Source: Planctomycetota bacterium
GTDB lineage: Bacteria; Planctomycetota; PUPC01; JACPCR01
DNA length: 64,000 nt
Assembly: GCA_016179685.1 (NCBI GenBank)
Contig: JACPCR010000053.1
Coordinates: 1-64,000 of the forward strand
Direction of reading: 5' to 3'
Shown here: one piece after another, positions 37,740-46,570 of the stretch
Position numbering within the stretch: position 1 is the first letter of the stretch
Layout: each line of letters opens with the position of its first letter
Position numbers and translations under genes: made by a program
The notes under the pieces: model-generated
The model's database searches: none
Told to the model about the DNA's origin: nothing
What the model saw: only the letters and a program-made list of their open reading frames with translations

Positions 37740-39140
37740 ATGAGCGAAAATCCTGTACGCCCCATCGGCTCGAGGCTCGAACTGTTCGTCGATGATTGGC
37801 TTCTCGCCGAGATGCGGGGCGTGTCCCACCGACTCCATCACCCCGTTCCCCAGGAGGCGATTCTGCACATCGACCAGCCCTGGGAAATGATCGACCGAGA
37901 ACTGCCCGAGGCGGAGCGCCAGGCGCAGATTCAGGCCGGACGCTGGAACGGGCCCTGCCCGTTCGGCTTCAGCTCCGTGCTGAAGGACGGGAATCTCTAC
38001 CGACTCTACTACACGTGGGACCGGGACCGGGAGGCATCCCTGACCGGCATCGCGGAGAGCCGGGACGGAATCCACTGGGAGAAGCCCAAGCTCGGCATCG
38101 TCGAATTTCGTGGGTCCCGTTCCAACAACCTGATCCTCGCCCAGGGGCGGTGGTTTGACATCACACCCTTCATCGACGAGAACCCCGAGTCGAAGCCCGA
38201 GGAGCGCTACAAGACCATTTCCGGCGCCCCGCCCAGCCTTCTCGGCTCGCCCGACGGGCTACACTGGCGGAAGCTCCGTGATGAGCCTGTTCTCACCGAC
38301 GGCGCCTTCGACTCCCAGAACCTGGTCTTCTGGGACTCGGAGAAGAAATGTTACATGGCCTTCTATCGGGACTTTGTCCGCCAGGCCGGCGACAAGAAAA
38401 TCCGGGCGATCAAGGTTTCCCAGTCACCCAACCTGACGGGCTGGCCCAGGGGCGAGTTTCTCGATTATGGCTCGGCCCCGCTCGAACACTTCTACACGAA
38501 TGGCGTAACGCCTTATTTCCGGGCCCCGCATATCTACCTCGGGTTTCCCATGCGATTCGTGCCCGAGCGCAAGGCCGTCCCCGAGCATCCCTACGAGGGC
38601 GTCTCCGACGCGGTCTTCATGTCGAGCCGTGACGGACGCCGCTGGGACCGGCGCTTCCTCGAAGGCTGGATACGGCCGGGCCTGGACATTGAGAACTGGA
38701 CGGAGCGCAACTTCCTGGTGACGCGGGGGATGTTGCCGACCGGACCCGCCGAGTTGTCCATGTACTGGGTGGAGCATTTCCGGCATCCGACGAACCGGAT
38801 TCGGCGTGGCAGCCTCCGGATGGACGGCTTTGTTTCCCTGCATGCCGCTTACGCCGGCGGCGAGGTCCTCACGCATCCGCTGACCTTCGAAGGCAGCCGG
38901 CTCACGCTCAACTATTCGACGTCCGCGGTCGGCAGCGTCCGCGTCGAGGTCCTGCATCCCTCGGGCGAGCCGATACCCGGGCTCTCGGGTGCTGACGCGC
39001 CGGAGCGTTACGGGGACGCCATCTCCGGGGTCTATGGCTGGGCCTCCGGCCCGGACCTCATGGCCTGGTCCGGCAAACCCGTGCGGCTGCGCATCCGTTT
39101 GAAGGACGCTGATCTCTACTCGCTGCGGTTTCAGGTCTGA
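37740..39140 (+). CDS. Glycosyl-hydrolase-like five-bladed propeller protein
   Basis: A 466-residue protein resembling GH32/GH43-type propellers common in Planctomycetota-like genomes. Visible pieces are RLELFVDDWLLAEMRGVSHR, LYRLYYTWDRDREASLTGIA, ESRDGIHWEKPKLGI, LLGSPDGLHWRKL and VFMSSRDGRRWDRRFLEGWI. The Asp in FVDDWLL is where these families place a catalytic or structural Asp, but I cannot confirm a full catalytic triad. The last 90 residues form a beta-sandwich. There is no signal peptide from the ATG at 37740, so it may be cytoplasmic. It lies 75 bases after purU. Confidence 0.8.
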   Translation: MSENPVRPIGSRLELFVDDWLLAEMRGVSHRLHHPVPQEAILHIDQPWEMIDRELPEAERQAQIQAGRWNGPCPFGFSSVLKDGNLYRLYYTWDRDREASLTGIAESRDGIHWEKPKLGIVEFRGSRSNNLILAQGRWFDITPFIDENPESKPEERYKTISGAPPSLLGSPDGLHWRKLRDEPVLTDGAFDSQNLVFWDSEKKCYMAFYRDFVRQAGDKKIRAIKVSQSPNLTGWPRGEFLDYGSAPLEHFYTNGVTPYFRAPHIYLGFPMRFVPERKAVPEHPYEGVSDAVFMSSRDGRRWDRRFLEGWIRPGLDIENWTERNFLVTRGMLPTGPAELSMYWVEHFRHPTNRIRRGSLRMDGFVSLHAAYAGGEVLTHPLTFEGSRLTLNYSTSAVGSVRVEVLHPSGEPIPGLSGADAPERYGDAISGVYGWASGPDLMAWSGKPVRLRIRLKDADLYSLRFQV

Positions 39141-39149
39141 TCTGGATTC

Positions 39150-40028
39150 TCAAACATCGACAAACCAGCGCCACCAGGGCCCGTACAAGTGCTGGTAGTA
39201 AGGCTCGTCTCCCTGGCCAGCAGGCTTCCCCTCCGGACTGTAGCACAACCCCGCTTGGAATGGCGGTCCGAGATACACCGTCACCATCCACACGGTCTTC
39301 CGTGTCGCGATCGACTTGTATACCGTGAAAAGCCCCACGGCACAGGCCTCTTCGGAAATCGCATCACCCATTTCTCCCATGCCGAAGGAGCCGTAAACAA
39401 CACCACTCGACGTTCGAGCGGCGGCTATCTGCCTTTCTGCGTGATCTCGAAGAGCCGGTTCACTGAGGCGCAGTCTGAGCAGCAGGTCAGCGCGGGTTGA
39501 GCATACCGAAACGATGATGGCGAGAGTCGAAAGCCCCAACCATCGCACCTTCGAAGCGCAGACACCGTCAGCCGGAAAAACGATCGCGAGAAGCAAAATA
39601 CGGCCTGCGAATAGGAACAGAAAGAGCACCGGAAGATTGAAGTAGGTCATGTGAAGCAGGACCGATGCCCGAACGAAATCCGACCCGAGATAGGAATGTG
39701 CGTCGGATGCATCGGATCCCAAGATCAGATAGGTGCCAAGCCACACCTGGACGACAGCGAATTCCAGCCACGAGGGTTCATGAAGAAGGCGATGCCAGAA
39801 GTTCGTCTTTTCGCTCTCTCTCCTGCACGAACAAAGGACAAGGAGCACACCCACCATTCCAAGGGTCCACGGAATCGGCAGCCATAAGGGGTATTCATCC
39901 GGGCCGTTGGGGGTCAGTCGGTGGCGGGTGAACAGAGTCAGAAAGAGGCACACCCCGATTGCCCCGAGGATCAGGCGCGAAGGAGTCGCACGAGGATGTG
40001 CTTTGGGGGGCGTCCACATGAACCGCAT
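39150..40028 (-). CDS. Hypothetical multi-pass membrane protein
   Basis: A 292-residue protein with about five hydrophobic segments: LILGAIGVCLFLTLF, PWTLGMVGVLLVLC, FAVVQVWLGTYLILG, VLFLFLFAGRILLLAIVF and LSTLAIIVSVCSTRA. The last 120 residues are soluble (GMGEMGDAISEEACAVGLFT) and end Trp/Tyr-rich. I recognise no family. It sits convergent to the propeller gene (10 bases between stops) and 42 bases from the neighbouring phosphatase-family gene on the same strand, with which it may be co-transcribed. Confidence 0.7.
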   Translation of the reverse strand: MRFMWTPPKAHPRATPSRLILGAIGVCLFLTLFTRHRLTPNGPDEYPLWLPIPWTLGMVGVLLVLCSCRRESEKTNFWHRLLHEPSWLEFAVVQVWLGTYLILGSDASDAHSYLGSDFVRASVLLHMTYFNLPVLFLFLFAGRILLLAIVFPADGVCASKVRWLGLSTLAIIVSVCSTRADLLLRLRLSEPALRDHAERQIAAARTSSGVVYGSFGMGEMGDAISEEACAVGLFTVYKSIATRKTVWMVTVYLGPPFQAGLCYSPEGKPAGQGDEPYYQHLYGPWWRWFVDV

Positions 40029-40070
40029 GCCTCCAAGTTTCTCACTCCGAAATTGGCCGCCGAGCAGACC

Positions 40071-40997
40071 TCACAGTTCCTGTTTCCGGAATTCCACCTC
40101 CGCCAGCACGGCGCGGTGGTCCGAGATCAAGTCGGGCAGAACCTCGTACCGCACGAACCGCAACTCGGGCGACGCGAGCACCCAATCGATCCGTTTGCTG
40201 GAGGCCGGGAAGGTGGTCATGCCGGAATCTTCCGGCTCATAAACATCGAGTCCGCTCCGGGCAGCCAGTTCCCTCAGCGGGCTCGCTTGATCCGACCAGT
40301 CGCAGTTGAAGTCGCCCATGACGATGCGAGGGTGCGGCCGACCCGAGAGCTTCTCGGCCAAATCTCGAACCTGCCTCCGGCGGACTTCAGATCGACCGAA
40401 ATCGAGATGGACCGAGACCACGTCGATGCTCGTGCCGGGCTGGCCGGGAAAATCCATGCTGGCGACGACGAACCCCTTGCAGAAAGTGGGCGGCGAGGCC
40501 TCGAAGGTCACGGACACGGCATCCTGCAGCGGCCGGCTGGAGAGGATCGCCGTCCCGTAGGACAACTGGAAGCCCTGGACATGCATCCCGTGGACAAAGT
40601 AGGGAAGGCCCGAATTCCTGGAAAGGCGGCCCGCCTGGCTGCTTCCGCCGCTCCAGAACGAGGGGCCGTCACATTCCTGCACCGCCACCACGTCCGGCTC
40701 GACGCGCGCGAGCAGGCCCGCGATGGCGTCCAGATTCTTCTCGATCTTCCTCCGGTTGAGCAGCGCCTGATGCCACGCTTCACCCCGGCCATGAGCCACG
40801 TTGGTGGTCAGGATTCTCAGGCCTCTCTGGCTGCTGGCGCTGCTGGCCGTGAGGCCGCCACCGTTCGTCGGCTCGCCCTGGATTTCCAGAATGGCCTCGG
40901 CTGGACCTCGGTAGCAGACCGGCAGGATCCAGAAGGAAAGGACTGCGGGGACGAGGATGGCCGAAAAGACGAGAACCCGTTTTTTTCTACGCCTCAT
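40071..40997 (-). CDS. Endonuclease/exonuclease/phosphatase-family protein
   Basis: A 308-residue metal-dependent phosphoesterase of the EEP superfamily with an N-terminal membrane anchor (VLVFSAILVPAVLSFWILPV). Typical motifs are LRILTTNVAHGRG (metal-binding Asn), VEPDVVAVQECDGP (metal Glu), IDVVSVHLDFGRSEVRRRQV, RIVMGDFNCDW (Asp and Asn), KRIDWVLAS and LISDHRAVLAEV (Asp-His). All catalytic positions look intact. The anchor places the active site outside the cytoplasm, so the substrate could be a lipid, sugar phosphate or extracellular DNA; the sequence does not decide. Confidence 0.92.
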   Translation of the reverse strand: MRRRKKRVLVFSAILVPAVLSFWILPVCYRGPAEAILEIQGEPTNGGGLTASSASSQRGLRILTTNVAHGRGEAWHQALLNRRKIEKNLDAIAGLLARVEPDVVAVQECDGPSFWSGGSSQAGRLSRNSGLPYFVHGMHVQGFQLSYGTAILSSRPLQDAVSVTFEASPPTFCKGFVVASMDFPGQPGTSIDVVSVHLDFGRSEVRRRQVRDLAEKLSGRPHPRIVMGDFNCDWSDQASPLRELAARSGLDVYEPEDSGMTTFPASSKRIDWVLASPELRFVRYEVLPDLISDHRAVLAEVEFRKQEL

Positions 40998-41109
40998 GGA
41001 GTCTTCTCTCGACGCTCAGGTCGGCGGTTGAAGTATATCCGGAAACCGAGACGCGCCCACTATCCGTTGAGCCACAAGGCACGACCGCGTGCTCACACAG
41101 CCGGCAGAC

Positions 41110-41197
41110 TTGAGTCCTCAGTCTTGAGAACGGAGGAATCAGGAGGCAAGGGATGAAGGTCTGAGACCTGACGCCGGGCCTGTGGGCGTGTGGGGGC
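41110..41197 (-). repeat. Dispersed repeat, copy B (inverted)
   Basis: Inverted relative to the copy at 35312-35400, sharing TTGAGTCCTCAGTCTTGAGA and GGTCTGAGACCTGACGCC. The surrounding 40998-41288 interval has no gene. Confidence 0.75.
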
Positions 41198-41288
41198 GGG
41201 GAAAGGGGACAAGGGACGAAGGGCGAGGAGGAAGCGAGAAGCGGGGAGCATGGAGCGGGCAGAAGCTGACCCGCCAGCACGGACCACA

Positions 41289-42191
41289 TCAAGAGGTGAT
41301 CCGGAAACTGTAGCGCTGAATCCGTTCGTGATCGGACATCCGGGCCCTCTTCCGGCTGTACTCGCTGACCGGCAGGTAGTAGTGGGTCTGGGCCGCCTGG
41401 CTGATGAAGGCTTCGCCGTAGGGCACGCCTCCGGCGAGGCCGAAGGCTCCGTCCGAGGTCTCGATGCGCTTTCGGGCGTAGGCGCCTGCGTAGCCCTGGC
41501 TGACCAGGCAATCGAGGCAGGCCAGCTTTTTGTCCGCCACGTCCGTGATGTCGATGATCACGTCGTTGTAGAACGGCCGGTGGGCGTCCCAGACGGTGTG
41601 GGGGAGTGCGCCGGCCCCCTGCCCCCAGAAGAAAATCTGCATGACGCGATGCGGGGGACGCGAGTCGCCCGGGTCCACCTCGCCGGCCAGGGCGCTGGCG
41701 AGGAGGACAATCTGGCCCGCGGCCGCGTGCGGATTCCAGACCCCGCCGGCCTCCATCGGAAAATGCGTCAGGAGCAGGTCCGGGCGAAGCTCCCGGAAAA
41801 GCGAGGCCAGCCGGCGGACCACGGCCTCATTGGGCAGCAGGACCGCGTCGTCTGCCCCGAAGAAATACACGTCTTTCACGCCCAGGATCGTGCAGGCCCG
41901 GCGCACTTCTTCCGCCTTCACGTCCGCTCGTTCCACCATCAGCGCCTCGAGCCTCTTGGCCTCCGGAACCTGTTTCGCATGGAACATCTCGTCGCTGATG
42001 ACCTTGTCATGGACCCGGGCACCGTGGGTGAGGACGCAGCAGCCGACCCAATCGCCTCGCGACACGTGATGCGCCATGGTCCCGCCCGACTGGTCGAAGA
42101 TGTCCGCCGGATGCGCCCCGATGGAAAGAATCCGCAAGGGGTCCGCAGGGACTGCCTTCCGGGCGGGGCTTTTTGAACGGTTTTTGGGCAT
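41289..42191 (-). CDS. PIG-L-family deacetylase-like protein
   Basis: A 300-residue LmbE/PIG-L-type zinc hydrolase that in related proteins removes acetyl groups from amino sugars or glycosides. The N-terminal zinc motif reads GAHPADIFDQSGGTMAHH instead of the usual AHPDD. The His and second Asp (metal ligands) are kept, but the first Asp, the general base in MshB/BshB, is Ala. A later His is in MEAGGVWNPHAAAGQ. The ATG at 42191 has GAAGGA upstream and begins with a basic stretch (MPKNRSKSPARKAVP). It diverges from ettA. The activity may be altered, or a neighbouring acidic residue may substitute. Confidence 0.88.
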   Translation of the reverse strand: MPKNRSKSPARKAVPADPLRILSIGAHPADIFDQSGGTMAHHVSRGDWVGCCVLTHGARVHDKVISDEMFHAKQVPEAKRLEALMVERADVKAEEVRRACTILGVKDVYFFGADDAVLLPNEAVVRRLASLFRELRPDLLLTHFPMEAGGVWNPHAAAGQIVLLASALAGEVDPGDSRPPHRVMQIFFWGQGAGALPHTVWDAHRPFYNDVIIDITDVADKKLACLDCLVSQGYAGAYARKRIETSDGAFGLAGGVPYGEAFISQAAQTHYYLPVSEYSRKRARMSDHERIQRYSFRITS

Positions 42192-42287
42192 GGCGTTCCT
42201 TCTCCGATGGTTCTCGTGCTGGGGCTTCAGCACTCCTCAGCCAGAATACGACTTGCGGAAACGACGCTGTTCCCTAAGACTATAACC

Positions 42288-43973
42288 ATGAGCACGGAAC
42301 CCAACAAGATCATCTACACGATGATGCGGGTCGCAAAGACCTACAACAAGAAAGAGGTCCTCAGCGACATTTCCCTCTCGTACTTCTATGGCGCCAAGAT
42401 CGGCGTCATCGGCCTCAACGGGTCCGGCAAGAGCAGCTTGCTGAAAATCATGGCCGGCGTCGACCACGACCACGCGGGACACGCGGTCCTGTCGCCCGGC
42501 TACACCGTGGGCTACCTCGAGCAGGAGCCCAGGCTGGACGATTCGAAGACCGTGCTCGAGATCGTGCAGCAGGGCGTCCAGGCCACGGTCGATCTCCTGC
42601 GGGAATTCGAGACGGTCAGCGCGAAGTTCTCCGAGCCTCTGTCGGACGAGGAGATGAACAAACTCATCGAGAAACAGGCCAAGCTGCAGGAAAAGATCGA
42701 TGCTCAAAATGCGTGGGACCTGGACAGCAGGCTGGAGATGGCGATGGACGCGCTGCGCTGCCCACCAGGCGACACGCCCGTGCGAGTGCTTTCCGGGGGC
42801 GAGAGACGCCGCGTGGCTCTGTGCCGGCTGCTCTTGCAGAATCCGGACATCCTTCTTCTCGACGAGCCCACAAACCACCTCGACGCCGAGTCGGTCGGCT
42901 GGCTCGAGCAGCACCTCCAGCGATACGCGGGCACGGTGATCGCCGTGACGCATGACCGATATTTCCTGGATAACGTGGCGGGCTGGATTCTCGAGTTGGA
43001 CCGGGGGCGTGGCATCCCCTGGAAGGGGAATTACTCGTCGTGGCTGGAGCAGAAACGCGTCCGGCTTCAGCAGGAGGAGAAGGTGGAATCGGAGCGCCAG
43101 AAGACGCTCCAGCGCGAGCTGGAATGGATTCGCATGGCCCCGAAGGCCCGGCAGGCGAAGGGCAAGAAGCGCCTCAACGCCTATGAATCCCTGTTGAACC
43201 AGGAGTCGGAAAGGCAGGCCCGGGAGCTGGAAATCTACATTCCGCCGGGTCCCCATCTCGGGCAGCTCGTCATCGAGGCCCGCGGCGTCGCCAAGGGTTA
43301 CGGGGACCGCCTCCTCGTGGACGGCATGACGTTCTCGGTGCCGCCAGGCGCCATCGTCGGCATCATCGGTCCCAACGGAGCTGGGAAAACCACCTTGTTC
43401 CGGATGTTGGTCGGACAGGAGAAGCCGGACCGCGGCATCCTCCGCGTCGGCGACACGGTCAAGTTGGGTTACGTGGACCAGAGCCGTGACACCCTGGCCC
43501 CGGACAAGACGATCTGGGAAGAGATTTCGGGCGGCGAGGAGAATGTCGTCCTGGGCCGGCGCCAGGTCAATTCCCGGGCCTACGTGGCCCGATTCAATTT
43601 TTCCGGGCCCGACCAGCAGAAGAAGGTGGGCAACCTGTCCGGCGGCGAACGCAACCGAGTCCACCTCGCCAAGATGCTCCGGCAGGAGGCCAACGTGTTT
43701 CTCCTGGACGAGCCGACGAACGATCTGGACGTCAACACGATCCGCGCCCTCGAGGAGGGCCTCGAACACTTCGGCGGATGCGTCTTGGTCGTCAGCCACG
43801 ACCGGTGGTTTCTTGATCGCATGGCGACGCACATCCTGGCCTTCGAGGGCGAGAGCCGGGTGGCATGGTTTCAGGGCAATTATTCGGACTACGAGGCGGA
43901 CCGGCGGGCGAGGCTCGGCGCGGCGGCGGACCAGCCGCACCGCATCAAGTACCGCCAGCTCACGAGGAGTTAG
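42288..43973 (+). CDS. ettA: Energy-dependent translational throttle protein (ABC-F)
   Basis: A ribosome-binding ABC-F ATPase that gates the first elongation step according to ATP/ADP ratio. The 561 residues match EttA. First ATPase: GLNGSGKSSLLKIMAG, SGGERRRVALCRLL, DEPTNHLDAESVGW; the linker includes MAPKARQAKGKKRLNAYESL; second ATPase: GPNGAGKTTLFRMLVG, LSGGERNRVHLAKML, DEPTNDLDVNTIRA. It lacks membrane segments. The ATG giving MSTEPNKIIYTMMRVAKTY is chosen by family alignment. It diverges from the deacetylase gene with about 95 bases between them, which must hold both promoters. Confidence 0.96.
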   Translation: MSTEPNKIIYTMMRVAKTYNKKEVLSDISLSYFYGAKIGVIGLNGSGKSSLLKIMAGVDHDHAGHAVLSPGYTVGYLEQEPRLDDSKTVLEIVQQGVQATVDLLREFETVSAKFSEPLSDEEMNKLIEKQAKLQEKIDAQNAWDLDSRLEMAMDALRCPPGDTPVRVLSGGERRRVALCRLLLQNPDILLLDEPTNHLDAESVGWLEQHLQRYAGTVIAVTHDRYFLDNVAGWILELDRGRGIPWKGNYSSWLEQKRVRLQQEEKVESERQKTLQRELEWIRMAPKARQAKGKKRLNAYESLLNQESERQARELEIYIPPGPHLGQLVIEARGVAKGYGDRLLVDGMTFSVPPGAIVGIIGPNGAGKTTLFRMLVGQEKPDRGILRVGDTVKLGYVDQSRDTLAPDKTIWEEISGGEENVVLGRRQVNSRAYVARFNFSGPDQQKKVGNLSGGERNRVHLAKMLRQEANVFLLDEPTNDLDVNTIRALEEGLEHFGGCVLVVSHDRWFLDRMATHILAFEGESRVAWFQGNYSDYEADRRARLGAAADQPHRIKYRQLTRS

Positions 43974-44231
43974 CCCGGGTTTCTCAAGAGCGTGATTTAC
44001 GAAGCGTGCGGGCGGGCTTCGTTGTGACAGGGTGAAGCACGAAGCGTGTCTGCGCGTTGGTCGTGGCCCCTCGGGAATCGGCTGGTGGTTCGTGGTTCGC
44101 CGTTGGTGGAACAACCGAGCCGAACGCCTGACGCCCCAAGTGAGAGCGCACGATGGCCAGCCTATGCCGCCTCCCGGACCTGTCAGAAATGAGGATTCGA
44201 CTGCAGGCCAGGGCCCGCCTTGCGGCCCCTC

Positions 44232-45485
44232 TCATCGCGTTCCCGCGGTCTCGGCGGAAAATACGGCCTCTCCAAAGCGATCAGGCACATGAAAACCCAG
44301 CACGATCGGCGGCGACCAGGCCTGGTATTCCGTGTGGGCCGGCCCGCAGTCGATGCGGTAGACGTTCAAACGCCAGATGTCGCCGGGCGAAGGCCGGTGG
44401 TTGTACTGGAACTTCGGATCGTTCTCCCGCTTGACCTCCCGCGCCTGCCACTGGGCCTCCAGCTCCTTGGCCCGGCCTGCTGCATAGGGCTGCGCATAGC
44501 AGTCCAGCAGCGGAAGCGCCATCTCCACGGTCCAGCCGCGGTCCACGTCGGTCCGATCACCAACGGTCCCGTCCGCGGACACAGCGCATTTCCAGCGCGG
44601 GCAGTCCCAGTTGATCACCCCGCCGTAAGCCCTCAAGTTGAAGATGTCCATCAACGTCCCCATCGGGCTCACCTCGAACTCGATGAAATACTTCGGGTCG
44701 TTCGGCACCGTGATGAACAGCTCCACCACGTCCTCTTCCCACAGATTGTCGTCACGTTCGGGCTTCGTCGCATAAAGGTCGTCATCCTGGCACTTGACCG
44801 CCAAGTACAAGTTCTCATCGTCCCAGAGCATCTTGGCGACCGTGGGCGGGTGGCCCGGGACCTGCCCGTCCACCAGCACGAAATTCGCGCTCATCGGCTC
44901 GCACCGAGTCCAGGAGGCTTCGTCCAGCTTCCCGTCGATCACGAGGGGGCCCGCGGTCCTCCGGACCTCGTACCGGGGTATGGGGGGTTTGGGCCACGCT
45001 CGGGCCACCCCGTCGCCCCTGGCCACGAAACGCACGTAATCGATCTCCGCCGACTTGGAGGCGCGAAGCGCCAGGAACACGTTGCGGCGTCCCGTCCAGC
45101 CCGTCGCCTCCTGAATCTTGAATCGCGAGGGGCCTTTCGACTGCGGACCCCCGATAGCGATGAAATTCGGATCGTCTTTCAGGCCGTGGACGTCGGCCAC
45201 CAGGACGCCGTATTCGCCCCGGAGGCAGCCGACCTCCAGGACGGGGAACTGGTCGAGGTCGAGCGTCAGATTCGCCCGCACCTCGGCGTAGTCCTGGCCC
45301 TTGGCGCGGCTCAGGCTCAAGACCCCGCGTCGAATCTTCCCCTGGCCCGCTGAAACGCCCCAGCCCAGCAGGTCGTCAAACTCCGTCCCCAGCGCCCGCA
45401 CGTCGCGACCGATGGAGATCTGGAGCAGGAAACCAACCAGGAGCAAGCGCATCGACCATCTCGAGCCGGCACGGTACAGGGTCAT
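44232..45485 (-). CDS. Secreted CBM9-like (DOMON-fold) protein
   Basis: A 417-residue protein with a signal peptide (MRLLLVGFLLQISIGRDVRA at about residues 12-31). Residues about 180-417 resemble carbohydrate-binding module family 9: GPLVIDGKLDEASWTRCEP, AKMLWDDENLYLAVKCQDDD, EEDVVELFITVPNDPKYFIE, GWTVEMALPLLDC. The N-terminal half is an unassigned beta-rich domain. The ATG at 45485 has GAGGAG eight bases upstream. The gene is convergent with ettA. It probably binds cell-surface or environmental polysaccharide; no enzyme domain is visible. Confidence 0.85.
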   Translation of the reverse strand: MTLYRAGSRWSMRLLLVGFLLQISIGRDVRALGTEFDDLLGWGVSAGQGKIRRGVLSLSRAKGQDYAEVRANLTLDLDQFPVLEVGCLRGEYGVLVADVHGLKDDPNFIAIGGPQSKGPSRFKIQEATGWTGRRNVFLALRASKSAEIDYVRFVARGDGVARAWPKPPIPRYEVRRTAGPLVIDGKLDEASWTRCEPMSANFVLVDGQVPGHPPTVAKMLWDDENLYLAVKCQDDDLYATKPERDDNLWEEDVVELFITVPNDPKYFIEFEVSPMGTLMDIFNLRAYGGVINWDCPRWKCAVSADGTVGDRTDVDRGWTVEMALPLLDCYAQPYAAGRAKELEAQWQAREVKRENDPKFQYNHRPSPGDIWRLNVYRIDCGPAHTEYQAWSPPIVLGFHVPDRFGEAVFSAETAGTR

Positions 45486-45688
45486 CACAGGACTCCTCGG
45501 AAAGAGACGAGAGAGGATGGGGCAGCCCACGGATTCTGGTCATTTTTGCACCGCGGGCCTTTCAGGCCTCTTCTGATTATGGAAGATTTTTCTGCGGATG
45601 GAAAGGGGCGTGGAAACGCCTGCGCGGCATGAATTGTTCATCGACGCGTGGTTAAATAGAAAGCATCGTTTCCTGTTACGTTTTCCTC

Positions 45689-46306
45689 ATGCGCATCCTC
45701 GTGACGGCCGGCCCCACCCGTGAATACCTCGACCCGGTGCGGTTTCTGAGCAACGCTTCGACCGGGACGATGGGCTACGCTCTGGCCCGAGCGGCGCGTG
45801 ACGCGGGACACCAGGTGACCCTGATCAGCGGTCCCACGGCAACTCGGCCCCCCGGCGGCATCTCCTTCGTTCCCGTCATCTCCGCTCGCGACATGTACCG
45901 GGCCGTGAGCCAGCACTTCAATCGCGTGGACGTTGTTCTGATGAACGCGGCAGTCTCGGATTACCGCCCGCGTCGTCGTCGCGTCCGCAAGATCAAAAAA
46001 TCCGGAGCGCGTTTCATGCTGGAACTCGTACCAAACCTTGATATCCTTAAGGCCCTCGGGCGAAGGAAAAAACACCAGCGCCTGATGGGCTTCGCCCTCG
46101 AAACCCACCACGGGCTCGCCCACGCCCGGCAGAAGCTCCGGGAGAAGCGTCTTGATTGGATCGTGCTGAACAGCCCGTCCGCCATCGGCGCCCTCGACGC
46201 CCAGATCACGGTTCTTCATGCCGATGGCCGCAGGGTCGAGATGAAGAAGGCCAGCAAGATGGAGCTGGCCCGATGGCTCGTGCGCCTCGCCACATCAAGC
46301 CGGTGA
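45689..46306 (+). CDS. coaB: Stand-alone phosphopantothenoylcysteine synthetase (CoaB domain)
   Basis: Joins 4'-phosphopantothenate and cysteine in coenzyme A synthesis. The 205 residues correspond only to the CoaB half of the usual bifunctional CoaBC protein. Motifs are RILVTAGPTREYLDPVRFLS, NASTGTMGYALARAARDAGH and VVLMNAAVSDYRPRR, then the conserved FALETHHGLAHARQKLREKR and DWIVLNSP. No CoaC decarboxylase is in the window. It diverges from the CBM9-like gene across about 200 bases. A 260-base gap separates it from uppP. Confidence 0.9.
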   Translation: MRILVTAGPTREYLDPVRFLSNASTGTMGYALARAARDAGHQVTLISGPTATRPPGGISFVPVISARDMYRAVSQHFNRVDVVLMNAAVSDYRPRRRRVRKIKKSGARFMLELVPNLDILKALGRRKKHQRLMGFALETHHGLAHARQKLREKRLDWIVLNSPSAIGALDAQITVLHADGRRVEMKKASKMELARWLVRLATSSR

Positions 46307-46495
46307 GGCCGCCCGGAGGCCCGGCAAGCATCCTCGGACCGGGTCTCGCACGCCTCCCACCCGCCCCTACCGTCTGATCCCTCGCTGTTGAATCCGGCCG
46401 CACACGTTCCGGCCGGCCGTGTTCCGGTTCTTCCACACGTCTGTATCCCCTGAGAAACTGTGGCTTTGCGAATCAAAGCCCTTTAGCGAAGCGCT

Positions 46496-46563
46496 TGCCG
46501 TATCCTCTTCTCGGTTCTGGCCGCTCGAGCCACACGGGTCGGTTCGAGGCAGTGCTTCGCTCG
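46496..46563 (+). repeat. Conserved non-coding block, copy 1
   Basis: About 68 bases ending eight bases before the uppP start, alignable with 61441-61508 at roughly 75 percent identity; shared pieces include CACGGG, CGGTT and GAGGCAG. Several differences are C/T exchanges. The role is unknown: a dispersed repeat or a shared leader element. Confidence 0.6.
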
Positions 46564-46570
46564 CCCATCT

